Source: a bacterium | GTDB taxonomy: Bacteria; Armatimonadota; JACIXR01 | Length of the DNA: 43,238 nt | Assembly: GCA_014360465.1 (NCBI GenBank) | Contig: JACIXQ010000012.1 | Span: forward strand, 1 to 43,238 | Reading direction: 5' to 3' | Shown: piece by piece, positions 11,503 through 19,860 of the stretch | Layout of the letters: every line of letters begins with the position of its first letter | How positions within the stretch are numbered: the first letter of the stretch is position 1 | Position numbers and translations under genes: made by a program | Notes under the pieces: generated by a model | What the model saw: only the letters and a program-made list of their open reading frames with translations | What the model was told of the DNA's origin: nothing | Databases searched by the model: none

Positions 11503-12918
11503 TCACACGCTATAGTAGAGGTAAAACTCGTATGGATGAGGGCGAAGGGCAACTTCATCAGCTTCTTTCCATTTTAGCTCCAACCATTTGTCAATCACAT
11601 CCTCGGTGAAAACACCGCCTCTCAGGAGAAACTCGTGGTCCTCTTCCAGTGCTTTAAGGGCATCGTGAAGGGAGCTAGGAAGAGATTTTATCTCTCTTGT
11701 TTCATCAGGTGCCAGTTTGTAGAGGTCAATATCATAAGGTTCGCCCGGGTCTATTTGGTTTATAATTCCATCTATTCCCGCCATAAGCATAGCAGCGAAT
11801 GCGAGGTAAGGATTAGCAGAAGGGTCGGGAGGACGAAATTCTATTCTTTTAGCAGAAGGATTTGCTGAATACATTGGGATACGGATGCAGGCGGAACGAT
11901 TTCTCTGTGAATATACGAGATTTACAGGAGCTTCATAACCGGGAACGAGGCGACGGTAAGAATTGGTTGTTGGGGCACAAAAAGAGAGAAGGGCTGGGGC
12001 GTGTTTAAGCAGACCACCGATATACCAGAGGGCAAGCTGTGATAGATAGGCATAACCGTTCGGGGAGAAGAAAAGGTTCTGCCCTTCTTTCCATAAACTC
12101 TGGTGAGTGTGCATCCCGGATGCATTGTCGCCGAAGAGTGGTTTTGGCATAAATGTAGCAGTTAAGCCATATTGATGAGCTGTATTCTTCACCACATACT
12201 TGTAAATCATAACATTGTCACCCATTTTTGTAAGAGGGGCATATCTCAAATCTATTTCCCCTTGTCCAGCAGTAGCAACTTCATGATGGTGAGCCTCAAC
12301 TCTTATCCCACAAGCGAGAAGGTTTTTCACCATCTTGGAGCGCAATTCCTGAAAGCGGTCTATCGGTGGGGTAGGGAAATAGCCTCCTTTGAAGCGAGGT
12401 CTATGACCTAAGTTTGGTGATGAATTTGTTGCCGAGTTCCAAATACCCTCCTCGCTATCTACTTCATAGAAGCAACGATGAGCCTCGTTCTGGTAATGAA
12501 CATTGCTGAATATGAAGAATTCCACCTCAGGACCCCAGAAAGATATATCTGCTATCCCACTTTCTCTCAGGTATTTTTCCGCCTTTTTGGCGATTGCCCT
12601 GGGGTCTCTTGAATATGGTTGACGAGTTATCGGGTCCACCACATCACATATGAACACCAGGGTTGTGGGAGATAACAGGGGGTCAATGAACATCGTTTCC
12701 ATATCCGGTACTAGTATCATATCGCTCTCGTGGATCTCCTGAAATCCGACTATTGAAGAACCATCAAAACCGATACCCTCTGTGAAGAGCTCTTCGCTTA
12801 GCTCTTCTACCGGTATGGAGAAGTGTTGCCAACCTCCAAGAAGGTCGGTGAAGCGAAGGTCAACTACCTGGACGCCCTTTTCTAGCGCCCTCACTAATTT
12901 CTCTTTGCTCTTCAGCAT
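11503..12918 (-). CDS. glnA: Type I glutamine synthetase
   Basis: Forms glutamine from glutamate, ammonia and ATP. The 471-residue protein has the GSI layout: an N-terminal beta-grasp domain ('VVDLRFTDLLGGWQHFSIP' with the latch 'GIGFDGSSIVGF'), 'WGPEVEFFIF', 'VEAHHHEVATAGQGEID', 'ASGMHTHQSLWK', the ATP and glutamate region 'NRSACIRIPMYS' and 'RIEFRPPDPSANPYLAF'. A Tyr in 'DIDLYKLAPDE' sits where GSI-beta enzymes are adenylylated, but no glnE is seen here. The ATG at 12918 follows GGAGGTG. Upstream is a terminator-bearing dual-hairpin leader shared with the glutamate synthase operon, pointing to antitermination control. The gene is followed by nadE after a structured 106-nt spacer. Confidence 0.97.
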   Translation of the reverse strand: MLKSKEKLVRALEKGVQVVDLRFTDLLGGWQHFSIPVEELSEELFTEGIGFDGSSIVGFQEIHESDMILVPDMETMFIDPLLSPTTLVFICDVVDPITRQPYSRDPRAIAKKAEKYLRESGIADISFWGPEVEFFIFSNVHYQNEAHRCFYEVDSEEGIWNSATNSSPNLGHRPRFKGGYFPTPPIDRFQELRSKMVKNLLACGIRVEAHHHEVATAGQGEIDLRYAPLTKMGDNVMIYKYVVKNTAHQYGLTATFMPKPLFGDNASGMHTHQSLWKEGQNLFFSPNGYAYLSQLALWYIGGLLKHAPALLSFCAPTTNSYRRLVPGYEAPVNLVYSQRNRSACIRIPMYSANPSAKRIEFRPPDPSANPYLAFAAMLMAGIDGIINQIDPGEPYDIDLYKLAPDETREIKSLPSSLHDALKALEEDHEFLLRGGVFTEDVIDKWLELKWKEADEVALRPHPYEFYLYYSV

Positions 12919-12953
12919 TTTAAAACACCTCCTTATTTTTTGGATTTAAAAAT

Positions 12954-12988
12954 AAAGGCGTTTCCCCGAAGGAGGGGGAAACGCCTTT
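12954..12988 (-). terminator. Intrinsic terminator in the glnA leader (attenuator)
   Basis: A perfect 14-bp stem AAAGGCGTTTCCCC / GGGGAAACGCCTTT with a 7-nt loop, followed on the minus strand by ATTTTT. It stands before, not after, the glnA coding region, about 36 nt from the ATG, so it must be bypassed for glnA expression. Its 5' arm is shared with the second antiterminator-type hairpin. Confidence 0.85.
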
Positions 12989-13016
12989 GTTTCCTTTTCG
13001 GGCGCGTCGTTGCGCC
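12977..13016 (-). promoter_or_regulatory. Dual-hairpin ANTAR-type antiterminator target upstream of glnA
   Basis: Read on the minus strand: hairpin 1 is GGCGC-[AACGAC]-GCGCC (13016-13001), a 6-nt linker CGAAAA follows, and hairpin 2 is GGAAAC-[AAAGGC]-GTTTCC (12994-12977). Both loops have six bases with A at position 1 and G at position 4, as in the RNA sites bound by ANTAR-domain antiterminators such as EutV and NasR. Hairpin 2 uses the 5' arm of the terminator, so the two are mutually exclusive. A TATATA (13029-13034) upstream may be a -10 box, but its -35 is poor, so read-through from the glutamate synthase operon is also possible. Confidence 0.75.
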
Positions 13017-13046
13017 AGTTTTGTTTTTTATATAGTTGTTTTAATT

Positions 13047-13775
13047 TTAATGAGTATAAAGGCTACCGTAAGGGCGATGGGAACGAGGCGATATCTTTTT
13101 AAATTCCTCCAGTGATACATTGCCTCTTTTTACACCGAAAAGCTCGAAATACTGGCTGATGTATCCAGCGAGCTCGGATTCGTCTTCCTCGGAAAGTGGT
13201 GTTATGGATACCTCTTTCCCGAGAAGATGTTCGTCTATATCCCCACGCACATATATCTTCCCTCCATGCATTCCTGTCCCGCAATATTTGCCAATGGGAA
13301 CCGTTCCCCTTAGGTTGAGGACTATAATTAATCCTCCCGCCATATATTCGCCGAGGAAATCTTTTGCCGAATCACCAATAACGATGACTGGTCTTAAATT
13401 ATCATAAGCTTTCATATGAATACCTACTCTATAACCAACTTCATCTCTGATAAAAATCTCTCCACCTCTCATTCCATAGCCGATTATGTCGCCTGCTCTT
13501 CCGTGGATTATTATCTTTCCATCACTCATAGTGTTTCCTATCCCGTCTTGCCCGTTCCCTATAACCTCAATATATGGTCCCTGCATGAAGGCACCCAAAT
13601 CATTTCCAGGGGTTCCCTCTATCACTATCTTTATTTTATTTTTTATACCAGCCGCTATGTAGCGTTGACCAGTAGCTCCAATTATCTTGAATTCTTGTTC
13701 GCCGTTTTTAATAGCCTCTCTGATAATTTCGTTCAATTGCCTATAATGTAATCCGTTTGCCTCAATTATTTTCAT
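13047..13775 (-). CDS. Glutamate synthase GXGXG-domain subunit (archaeal-type, split GltB)
   Basis: The beta-helix domain that forms the C-terminal third of classical GltB is encoded here as a separate 242-residue protein. It holds the repeated glycine pattern 'GTPGNDLGAFMQGPYIEV', 'GNGQDGIGNTMSDGKIIIHG', 'DIIGYGMRGGEIFI' and 'FLGEYMAGGLIIVLNL', then 'GTGMHGGKIYVRG'. In GltB this domain positions the FMN and glutaminase domains and helps line the ammonia tunnel. Its start overlaps the end of the FAD oxidoreductase gene by 4 nt, so it is the last coupled gene of the glutamate synthase operon. The short C-terminal region 'ELFGVKRGNVSLEEFKKI' is also usual for the split form. Confidence 0.93.
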   Translation of the reverse strand: MKIIEANGLHYRQLNEIIREAIKNGEQEFKIIGATGQRYIAAGIKNKIKIVIEGTPGNDLGAFMQGPYIEVIGNGQDGIGNTMSDGKIIIHGRAGDIIGYGMRGGEIFIRDEVGYRVGIHMKAYDNLRPVIVIGDSAKDFLGEYMAGGLIIVLNLRGTVPIGKYCGTGMHGGKIYVRGDIDEHLLGKEVSITPLSEEDESELAGYISQYFELFGVKRGNVSLEEFKKISPRSHRPYGSLYTH

Positions 13776-15040
13776 AGCCCTATCGCCTCTTCTATCTTCC
13801 TTTTACGATATTCTCGGGGTAGGTAAATGAGACCGAAATCATCGTCTAAAAGCCGCGACTTGAATGGGGAAACATCCAGATGGTCCTTAATCAAACCACA
13901 GAAGATACCGGCTCTTTCAATATTTCCCACGAATACGGCACCTACAACCCTATTATCCCGCAATATAACCTTCCTGTAATTTATTCCCTCTTCTTTAGAG
14001 AAAACCTCGTAATCATTTCCTTCAGGTTCGGTCAGCCCCATAGAGATTGTGGGAATACCACATACTTCCACGGAGTTCATCGGGAATGTTCCGGGATAAA
14101 ACTTATCTTCGCCCAACATATTTGCACCCGCTACCTTTCCTCCCTCGGTGGCGTTTGGCCAGATAGCGATAGGCTGATTTTTACCTGATATTATATTTTT
14201 TATCTCCACCACATCCCCAGCGGCATAAATATTGGGAATGTTGGTTTCCATCTTCTCGTTTACGATAATGCCACGGTTGATCTCTACTCCGCTTTCTCGG
14301 AGAAAGCTGACCGAGGGAGCGACACCAATCGCAAAAATGAGCATATCGCAGGGTAAAATCTCTCCACTTCTCAATGATACCTCTTCCACCTTTTTTTGCC
14401 CTCTTATCTCTTGAACTGTATTGGAGGTTATGACTTTCACACTTTCTTTTTCCAACCGCCATTGCAATATGTTAGATGCCTTTTTGTCCAAGGTTAAGCT
14501 TAGAATACGGTCGGCAAGCTCTACAAGAGTAATATTTAAGTTCCATTCCAATAGCGCTTCTGTAGCTTTCAGACCTATCAGTCCGCCGCCAACTATTAAA
14601 ACTCTTTCTGCCTTTTCAACTTCTAAATACTTGGCTATATTTTTTGCGTCGTTGAGGGTAGTGAAGGTGAAAACCCCTTTTAGCTCCTTCCCTTCCACTG
14701 CTGGGATGATTGGCTTTCCGCCGGCGGCGATGAGCAACTTATCGTAAGTAAATTTTCGTCCTTTGGTGGAATAAACGATTCCTTCCCGGATATTGACTTC
14801 TACGGCGGGCTCTTCCAGAAAAGCTTTAACTCCATATCTCTCGTAAAAATCGCGACCTTTATAGAAAAGGCGTTCTTCTTCTATTTTCCCAGCGAGAAGA
14901 TAGGAAATCAGTGGGCGAGAATAAGGAATATATGGTTCCTCACTGAGGAGCGTTATCTCTACCTTGCTGCCTTTACCCCTGATCGTCTCAATGGCTGAAA
15001 TTGCTGCTGGACCGCTTCCAATTATCAGGAATCTTTCCAT
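13772..15040 (-). CDS. FAD/NAD(P)-dependent oxidoreductase of the split glutamate synthase
   Basis: A 422-residue pyridine-nucleotide-disulfide-oxidoreductase fold protein. The N-terminal FAD site is 'FLIIGSGPAAISAIETI', the NAD(P) site is 'VLIVGGGLIGLKATEALL' (about 150-167) and the second FAD site is 'NIYAAGDVVE'. There is no CxxC redox pair near the N-terminus, so it is of the NADH oxidase or rubredoxin-reductase-like kind rather than a GltD-type subunit. From its place between the ferredoxin subunit and the GXGXG subunit, it probably passes electrons from NAD(P)H through the Fe-S protein to the FMN synthase. The electron donor is inferred. It is 6 nt from the ferredoxin gene and overlaps the GXGXG gene by 4 nt. 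Confidence 0.88.
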   Translation of the reverse strand: MERFLIIGSGPAAISAIETIRGKGSKVEITLLSEEPYIPYSRPLISYLLAGKIEEERLFYKGRDFYERYGVKAFLEEPAVEVNIREGIVYSTKGRKFTYDKLLIAAGGKPIIPAVEGKELKGVFTFTTLNDAKNIAKYLEVEKAERVLIVGGGLIGLKATEALLEWNLNITLVELADRILSLTLDKKASNILQWRLEKESVKVITSNTVQEIRGQKKVEEVSLRSGEILPCDMLIFAIGVAPSVSFLRESGVEINRGIIVNEKMETNIPNIYAAGDVVEIKNIISGKNQPIAIWPNATEGGKVAGANMLGEDKFYPGTFPMNSVEVCGIPTISMGLTEPEGNDYEVFSKEEGINYRKVILRDNRVVGAVFVGNIERAGIFCGLIKDHLDVSPFKSRLLDDDFGLIYLPREYRKRKIEEAIGL

Positions 15041-15046
15041 AGCAAA

Positions 15047-15478
15047 TCACCTGTACTCAAGTGCCTCGTTTGGGCAATTAGCCACGCAGGCGGGCACTTC
15101 TTCACCGTTGCAGAGGTCGCATTTAGAGACGATTTTGTTATTTTCATCCCTTTTAATCACGCCGAATGGACAAACCATAATGCACATCCAGCAGCCAACA
15201 CATTTATCCTTATCGTGGAGTACGGCTTTCGTCTTTTCATCCCTATACATCGCACCAGTGAGGCAAGCGGACAAACAGGGAGCATCTTCGCAGTGCCTGC
15301 ATTGGAGAGCGAACGAGATATAGCCGCTTTCTTCCACGACGAGCCGTGGAAGCGGGCGAGGGAACTCTTCTTTGAAAGCCTTTATCAGCTTTTTAGAGCG
15401 TGAATGCTGTGCTATGCAATGTATCTCACATAATCGGCAACCGATACAGTATTCTTCATGGATGTATATTCTTTTCAT
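15047..15478 (-). CDS. Four-cluster [4Fe-4S] ferredoxin-like electron-transfer subunit
   Basis: A 143-residue iron-sulfur protein of the HycB/NrfC-like type. Four cysteine groups are visible: 'CIGCRLCEIHC', 'CRHCEDAPCLSAC', 'CVGCWMCIMVCPFG' and 'CDLCNGEEVPACVANCP', enough for four [4Fe-4S] clusters. No Tat or Sec signal precedes them, so it is cytoplasmic. In the operon it lies between the FMN synthase and the FAD oxidoreductase and would wire the two together. The track ORF begins at 15529, but the first 14-17 residues overlap the upstream gene and look unlike the family. The ATG at 15478 ('MKRIYIHEEYCIGC') is the natural start; an ATG at 15487 is possible. Confidence 0.88.
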   Translation of the reverse strand: MKRIYIHEEYCIGCRLCEIHCIAQHSRSKKLIKAFKEEFPRPLPRLVVEESGYISFALQCRHCEDAPCLSACLTGAMYRDEKTKAVLHDKDKCVGCWMCIMVCPFGVIKRDENNKIVSKCDLCNGEEVPACVANCPNEALEYR

Positions 15479-15480
15479 TT

Positions 15481-17007
15481 TCACCATCCTTCTCCAGCTG
15501 GTTTTATCCCGAGAAGCCGCAATTCCCATTCTTCCAAACCCACTCCCCTTAAATGTTCTCTATTGCCCCGCAAGCTCTCTATCGCATTTATCCCCATACC
15601 ACCTAGCATTTCCTTGAGCTCTTTTGACCATGCGTTTATGAGATTGACCAGTCTGCGTGCGGCTATGTTAGGGTTCAATCTCTTTGATAGGTATGGGTCT
15701 TGAGTTGCGATTCCCCAGTTGCATTTTCCTGTATAGCATTTCTGACAAACATGGCATCCCATAGCTGCTAACGCAGCTGTTCCTATGTAGACAGCATCTG
15801 CCCCCAGGGCTATAGCCTTTATAACATCCGAGCTTTTTCTAAAACCGCCAGCTGCGATAAGCGAGACTTCCTCTCTAATTCCTTCTTCCCTCAATCGGCT
15901 ATCAACCACAGCAATGGCCAGCTCTATCGGTATCCCGACATTGTCCCTTATCACTTGAGGGGCAGCTCCTGTTCCTCCTCTGAGTCCGTCTATGGTGATG
16001 AAATCTGCTCCCGCTCTCGCTATCCCCGTGGCGATGGCAGCGACATTGTGAACAGCAGCGATTTTGACTCCGACCGGTTTCTTGTACTCGGTTGCTTCTT
16101 TCAGGGCATAAATGAGCTGGCGTAGGTCTTCGATTGAATAGATATCGTGGTGGGGGGCAGGTGAGAGGGCATCGGTTCCAGTGGGAATCATCCTCGTCCT
16201 GGAAATCTCTTCTGTTACCTTCTCACCTGGGAGGTGCCCGCCAATGCCAGGTTTTGCTCCTTGCCCTATTTTTATCTCTATAGCTGCTCCCGCATTCAGG
16301 TAATCGGGATGAACCCCGAAGCGTCCCGAAGCTACTTGAACGATTGTATTGGCTCCGAATTTGTAGAGGTCGGGATGTAGTCCACCTTCTCCAGTATTGT
16401 AATAGGTACCAATCTCCTCCGCTGCTCTTGCCAACGCTTGGCAGGCGTTGAAACTTATTGAGCCATAGGACATTGCCGAGAACATTATCGGGGTCTCGAG
16501 TCTTAGCTGGGGAGGTAGCTGGGTTTTTACTTTTACTGTGTCTCTTTCCTGGCTTCGTTCAACTTCCACATATCTAGGTTTTCTGCCGATGAAGGTGCGT
16601 AATTCCATAGGTTCTCTGAGGGGGTCGATTGAAGGGTTTGTTACCTGTGAAGCGTTGAGCAAGATGCGGTCCCAGTAAATTGGATAGTCCTTATCGCATC
16701 CCATTCCTGTGAGGATTATCGCTCCCGATTCTGCTTGGCGATAGATATCGTTGAGAATTCCCGGGGTCCAATTTTTATTATCCTTAATGTCAAAAGGATA
16801 TTTTATGATGTTGAGGGCATCGGTGGGGCAGAGAGCCTCACAGCGGTGGCAGCCTACGCATTTGGAGTCGTCGCTGTAGACTTCGTCTTTCTCCGGGTCG
16901 TAGATATGAGCTTCAAAGGCACATTGCCTAACGCAAACCTGACAGGCAATGCATTTTTCTTTATCTCTTATTATTTTGAACTCAGGAAATATAGTGCTCA
17001 GTGGCAT
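15481..17007 (-). CDS. gltB: Glutamate synthase FMN/Fe-S catalytic subunit (archaeal-type GltB core)
   Basis: Converts 2-oxoglutarate plus glutamine-derived ammonia to glutamate on FMN. Residues 17-62 form a two-cluster ferredoxin module (Cys 19, 22, 25, 29 and 50, 53, 56, 60) that classical GltB lacks. The rest is the FMN-binding TIM barrel with '[10 protein letters not shown]', '[19 protein letters not shown]', '[14 protein letters not shown]' and '[15 protein letters not shown]'. The 3Fe-4S site is '[12 protein letters not shown]' (418-429). At 508 residues this is the archaeal or Thermotoga-like form, in which the glutaminase and GXGXG domains are separate genes; both flank it here. It overlaps the amidotransferase gene by 26 nt and ends 2 nt before the ferredoxin start. 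Confidence 0.95.
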   Translation of the reverse strand: MPLSTIFPEFKIIRDKEKCIACQVCVRQCAFEAHIYDPEKDEVYSDDSKCVGCHRCEALCPTDALNIIKYPFDIKDNKNWTPGILNDIYRQAESGAIILTGMGCDKDYPIYWDRILLNASQVTNPSIDPLREPMELRTFIGRKPRYVEVERSQERDTVKVKTQLPPQLRLETPIMFSAMSYGSISFNACQALARAAEEIGTYYNTGEGGLHPDLYKFGANTIVQVASGRFGVHPDYLNAGAAIEIKIGQGAKPGIGGHLPGEKVTEEISRTRMIPTGTDALSPAPHHDIYSIEDLRQLIYALKEATEYKKPVGVKIAAVHNVAAIATGIARAGADFITIDGLRGGTGAAPQVIRDNVGIPIELAIAVVDSRLREEGIREEVSLIAAGGFRKSSDVIKAIALGADAVYIGTAALAAMGCHVCQKCYTGKCNWGIATQDPYLSKRLNPNIAARRLVNLINAWSKELKEMLGGMGINAIESLRGNREHLRGVGLEEWELRLLGIKPAGEGW

Positions 17008-18103
17008 AGCTCGTCGCTCCTATCTTTCCGATAACTGGTTCGCCCGCGGTGGGCATCCAGACCCTTTTTAGGGATGGTTGTATCTCTCTAATTGCTCCTT
17101 CCTCACTCGATATGTAAAGCATATCTTCATCCTCAGCCGCTACAAGAGGTCTGAGCTTTATCCTATCGGTCAAACCAAGCATTCCATCCTTGAAGCCAAC
17201 GATGATGGCGAATGGTCCATTAACAAGAGCTTCCGAATACACGATTCTTAGATTTTGGTGGAGCTCTGCTTCTTCCTGGGGCATCCGCTCGATCTCCTCC
17301 CATAGAGGAGGGCAGAGGACTTTAGCCATCAATTCAAAAGGTAGTTGATGACGCCTGACAAGAAGGTCAACAAGGTAAGCGATAACTTCCGTATCTGTGA
17401 AAAGGGTGCATTCATATCCATTGGCGGAGAGATATCTTCTATTTATTCCATAGGAAGAAATCTCTCCATTATGAACAACCGACCAGTCTAAAAGCCCGAA
17501 TGGGTGAGCGCCACCCCACCAAGCAACGGAGTTGGTTGGGAATCTACCGTGTCCAATCCAGATATATCCTTCATATTCGTCCAGACGGAAGAACTCACCT
17601 ATCTCCTCGGGGTAGCCAACACCCTTGAAAATACCCATATTTTTCCCGCTGGAAGCAACGAATGCTCCTGGTATTTTGCGGTTGATGAGCATAACGAGGT
17701 CCACGATGAAGTCTTCCTCTGTTCTATCGTCGTCAGCATTCTTTTTGGGTGAAAGAAAATAACGCCATAGCAAGGGAGCAGATGTTATCCTTTTGGTGTA
17801 TCGGAAGGGTATGGGCTCGGATTTTTCCACTTGGCAGTATAAAGAGAGAATTTTCTCAGTCTCGTTTTTAGCCACATCGTTATCATAGATTAGGTGAAAG
17901 GCATAGAGGGAAGAGTATTGAGGATAGATTCCATAAGCGGCAAAACCGCCTCCGAGACCATTGGAACGTTCTCTCATATTTGCCATAGCTTTTATAATCA
18001 GGGAGCCATCAAAGCGGCGTCCACTTCGGCTCATCATACCGAAGATGCCACAGGCAGATGGAACCCTATAATCTTTATCAGCCACTTGTTTTTCTCTTTC
18101 CAT
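16982..18103 (-). CDS. Glutamate synthase class II glutamine amidotransferase subunit
   Basis: Hydrolyses glutamine to feed ammonia to the FMN subunit. The N-terminal nucleophile Cys is at residue 18 in '[11 protein letters not shown]', so the first 17 residues would have to be removed to expose it, as in GltB and PurF precursors. Further family motifs are '[21 protein letters not shown]', '[17 protein letters not shown]' with the oxyanion Asn-Gly, '[14 protein letters not shown]' and '[24 protein letters not shown]'. At 373 residues it corresponds to the N-terminal third of full-length GltB. It is the first gene of the operon, transcribed from a strong promoter at 18214-18242 through a terminator-bearing leader. 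Confidence 0.95.
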   Translation of the reverse strand: MEREKQVADKDYRVPSACGIFGMMSRSGRRFDGSLIIKAMANMRERSNGLGGGFAAYGIYPQYSSLYAFHLIYDNDVAKNETEKILSLYCQVEKSEPIPFRYTKRITSAPLLWRYFLSPKKNADDDRTEEDFIVDLVMLINRKIPGAFVASSGKNMGIFKGVGYPEEIGEFFRLDEYEGYIWIGHGRFPTNSVAWWGGAHPFGLLDWSVVHNGEISSYGINRRYLSANGYECTLFTDTEVIAYLVDLLVRRHQLPFELMAKVLCPPLWEEIERMPQEEAELHQNLRIVYSEALVNGPFAIIVGFKDGMLGLTDRIKLRPLVAAEDEDMLYISSEEGAIREIQPSLKRVWMPTAGEPVIGKIGATSYATEHYIS

Positions 18104-18142
18104 CGGTTCATCTTTCCTTTGGTAAATGGTAATTTATAAAAA

Positions 18143-18178
18143 AAGGCGTTTCCCCTGACATGAAAGGGGAAACGCCTT
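18143..18178 (-). terminator. Intrinsic terminator in the glutamate synthase leader (attenuator)
   Basis: A perfect 13-bp stem AAGGCGTTTCCCC / GGGGAAACGCCTT with a 10-nt loop, followed on the minus strand by a run of T (CCTTTTTTTATAAATT). It lies about 40 nt before the first coding region of the operon. The stem is almost identical to the one before glnA at 12954, although the loops differ. Confidence 0.88.
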
Positions 18179-18203
18179 CGTTTCCGTGCACGCTTCGTTG
18201 CGT
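18168..18203 (-). promoter_or_regulatory. Dual-hairpin ANTAR-type antiterminator target upstream of glutamate synthase operon
   Basis: On the minus strand: hairpin 1 is ACGC-[AACGAA]-GCGT (18203-18190), a 4-nt linker GCAC follows, and hairpin 2 is GGAAAC-[GAAGGC]-GTTTCC (18185-18168). Loop 1 keeps A1 and G4; loop 2 keeps G4 but has G at position 1, a deviation from the ANTAR-site rule. The 3' arm of hairpin 2 is the 5' arm of the terminator. The element starts only a few bases after the predicted transcription start, so the whole leader is about 65 nt. Confidence 0.75.
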
Positions 18204-18213
18204 TTTGCTATTA

Positions 18214-18259
18214 ATTTTATCCATCAGTTACAAACTCGTCAAATAAAATTTCGTCAAAT
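18214..18259 (-). promoter_or_regulatory. Strong promoter of glutamate synthase operon with 9-nt direct repeat
   Basis: On the minus strand TTGACG (18242-18237), exactly 17 nt, then TAAAAT (18219-18214). Transcription should begin near 18207, immediately before the first leader hairpin. The -35 box lies within one copy of ATTTGACGA; a second identical copy lies 15 nt upstream (18259-18251), which could be a tandem factor site or an alternative -35. Confidence 0.75.
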
Positions 18260-18301
18260 TATCTGGTTTTTTTAAAATTTATAAGATAAGAGGTGTTTAA
18301 A

Positions 18302-19807
18302 ATGAAAATGGCAATGTTCGTAACGGTCTTCATCTGTGGAGCAGGAGTTATGTGTCTGGAGATGCTCGGTTTCAGGATGCTCCCACCATATTTCGGTAGC
18401 TCAATTTATATGACGGGTAGTTTGATTAGCATTTTCCTCCTTGCGTTGAGTTTTGGATATTATCTTGGCGGACGGATTTCCGATAAGAAGCCATCAGCAA
18501 GAGTTCTTGGCTTGATAATTGCTCTTAGTGGTCTTGTGATTCTCATAGTTGCCTATCTGTATCGTCCCCTTTGTCAGGTTATTGCCAGCTGGGGTTTGCA
18601 TGTAAGATGGGGGTCGCTTCTCGCTTCCACGATATTATTCGTCATCCCCGCAACGCTTTTGGGGATGGTTTCCCCCTTTGCGATAAAGCTTTCCACACTT
18701 GCACTTGGCGATGTGGGCAAAACCGCGGGAAATCTCTACGCCATCTCCACTGTGGGAAGCGTGGTGGGAACATTAGCTACTTCATTCTACCTTATCGCTC
18801 TATTTCGCCTCCATATAATTATACTTGGTCTGGGGATATTACTTACCCTCTTAGGTCTTGCCCTTCTTCCCTTACGACCCAGAATATTGCTTCTACTTTT
18901 CCTTTTAGCTCCCGTCGCTCATTCTTACTGGCTTGTTGACCCCAGCACTTTTCGCATCCTGGAGACGAAGGAGAGCCTTTATCATTATATTTTGATTGGA
19001 GAGGATAAGGACTGGAGGGTTATGCAGTTCAATAGGGCGATTCAGAGTGGTATTTCCAAGAAGGACAATATCACAAGCATAGCCCCATACACTGATGGTT
19101 TCCACCTTGGATTGGTTTTCGTGCCCAATGCCAGAAAAGTTCTATTTGTTGGTTGCGGAGGGGCGACTGGACCGAGGCAGTTTCGAAAACTCTATCCTAA
19201 TATCCAGGTAGATATTGTGGAGATAGACCCTGAGGTCGTCAAAATGGCGAAGAAATATTTCTATCTTAATGAAGATGAAAAGTTGAAAGTGCATATAGAT
19301 GATGGAAGGGTATATCTGAACAGGACGAAGGAGAAATACGACATAATCATTATGGACGCTTACTTCTCAGAGGCGATCCCTTTCCATCTTACTACCAAGG
19401 AATTTATGGAGATAGCTAAAAAACACCTCAATCCAGGTGGAGTGATAATCTGCAATGTAATTGGGAGTGTTTCTGGGGAGAAGAGCAGGTATCCAAGGTC
19501 ACAGTTCAAAACTCTCAAACGGGTTTTCAAAAATGTCTATGTTTTCCCCGTTGTTTTTGAGGACGAGAAACCGTCTAATTACAACAAGGATATATCACGC
19601 AATATAATCCTTATCGCTACGGATGGAAAGAAATTGGCTAAAAATCAGATTATTGATGGAGCTAAGAAGTTGAAGAACAACATAATTCCCTATATAGTCT
19701 CCATAGCCGAGGCTATGTTGACTTACGATTTAAAGGTCAGCGATGTACCAACTCTGCTGGATGATTATGCTCCTGTTGATGACTTGATAAAGGTAACCAT
19801 TGAATGA
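18302..19807 (+). CDS. Membrane-fused spermidine synthase-like methyltransferase-fold protein
   Basis: A 501-residue protein with an N-terminal multi-pass membrane region (about residues 1-215, six to seven helices starting 'MKMAMFVTVFICGAGVMCLEM') and a C-terminal polyamine aminopropyltransferase-like domain. The nucleotide-binding loop is 'VLFVGCGGATGPRQF', followed by 'VDIVEIDPEVVKMAKKYF', 'KLKVHIDDGRVYL' and 'YDIIIMDAYFSEAIPFHLTT'. The usual GGGxG loop is altered to GCGGATG, so classical spermidine synthesis is not certain. Such fused proteins are common in bacteria and often uncharacterised. The ATG at 18302 is 6 nt from GAGGTG; the track start is the GTG inside that SD. It is transcribed divergently from the glutamate synthase operon. 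Confidence 0.85.
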   Translation: MKMAMFVTVFICGAGVMCLEMLGFRMLPPYFGSSIYMTGSLISIFLLALSFGYYLGGRISDKKPSARVLGLIIALSGLVILIVAYLYRPLCQVIASWGLHVRWGSLLASTILFVIPATLLGMVSPFAIKLSTLALGDVGKTAGNLYAISTVGSVVGTLATSFYLIALFRLHIIILGLGILLTLLGLALLPLRPRILLLLFLLAPVAHSYWLVDPSTFRILETKESLYHYILIGEDKDWRVMQFNRAIQSGISKKDNITSIAPYTDGFHLGLVFVPNARKVLFVGCGGATGPRQFRKLYPNIQVDIVEIDPEVVKMAKKYFYLNEDEKLKVHIDDGRVYLNRTKEKYDIIIMDAYFSEAIPFHLTTKEFMEIAKKHLNPGGVIICNVIGSVSGEKSRYPRSQFKTLKRVFKNVYVFPVVFEDEKPSNYNKDISRNIILIATDGKKLAKNQIIDGAKKLKNNIIPYIVSIAEAMLTYDLKVSDVPTLLDDYAPVDDLIKVTIE

Positions 19808-19860
19808 AAAAGCTTAGCAGAGCGGCACACCCATCGTGCAGCATTTTGGAAACGGGTAAA

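Noticed and set aside
12954-13016. Reading the glnA leader as a guanidine-II (mini-ykkC) or glutamine riboswitch
   Set aside because: Only one loop contains ACGA, and the two-ACGR-hairpin layout is not met. The conserved core I recall for the glnA glutamine riboswitch is also absent. Six-base A1/G4 loops overlapping a terminator fit ANTAR sites better.
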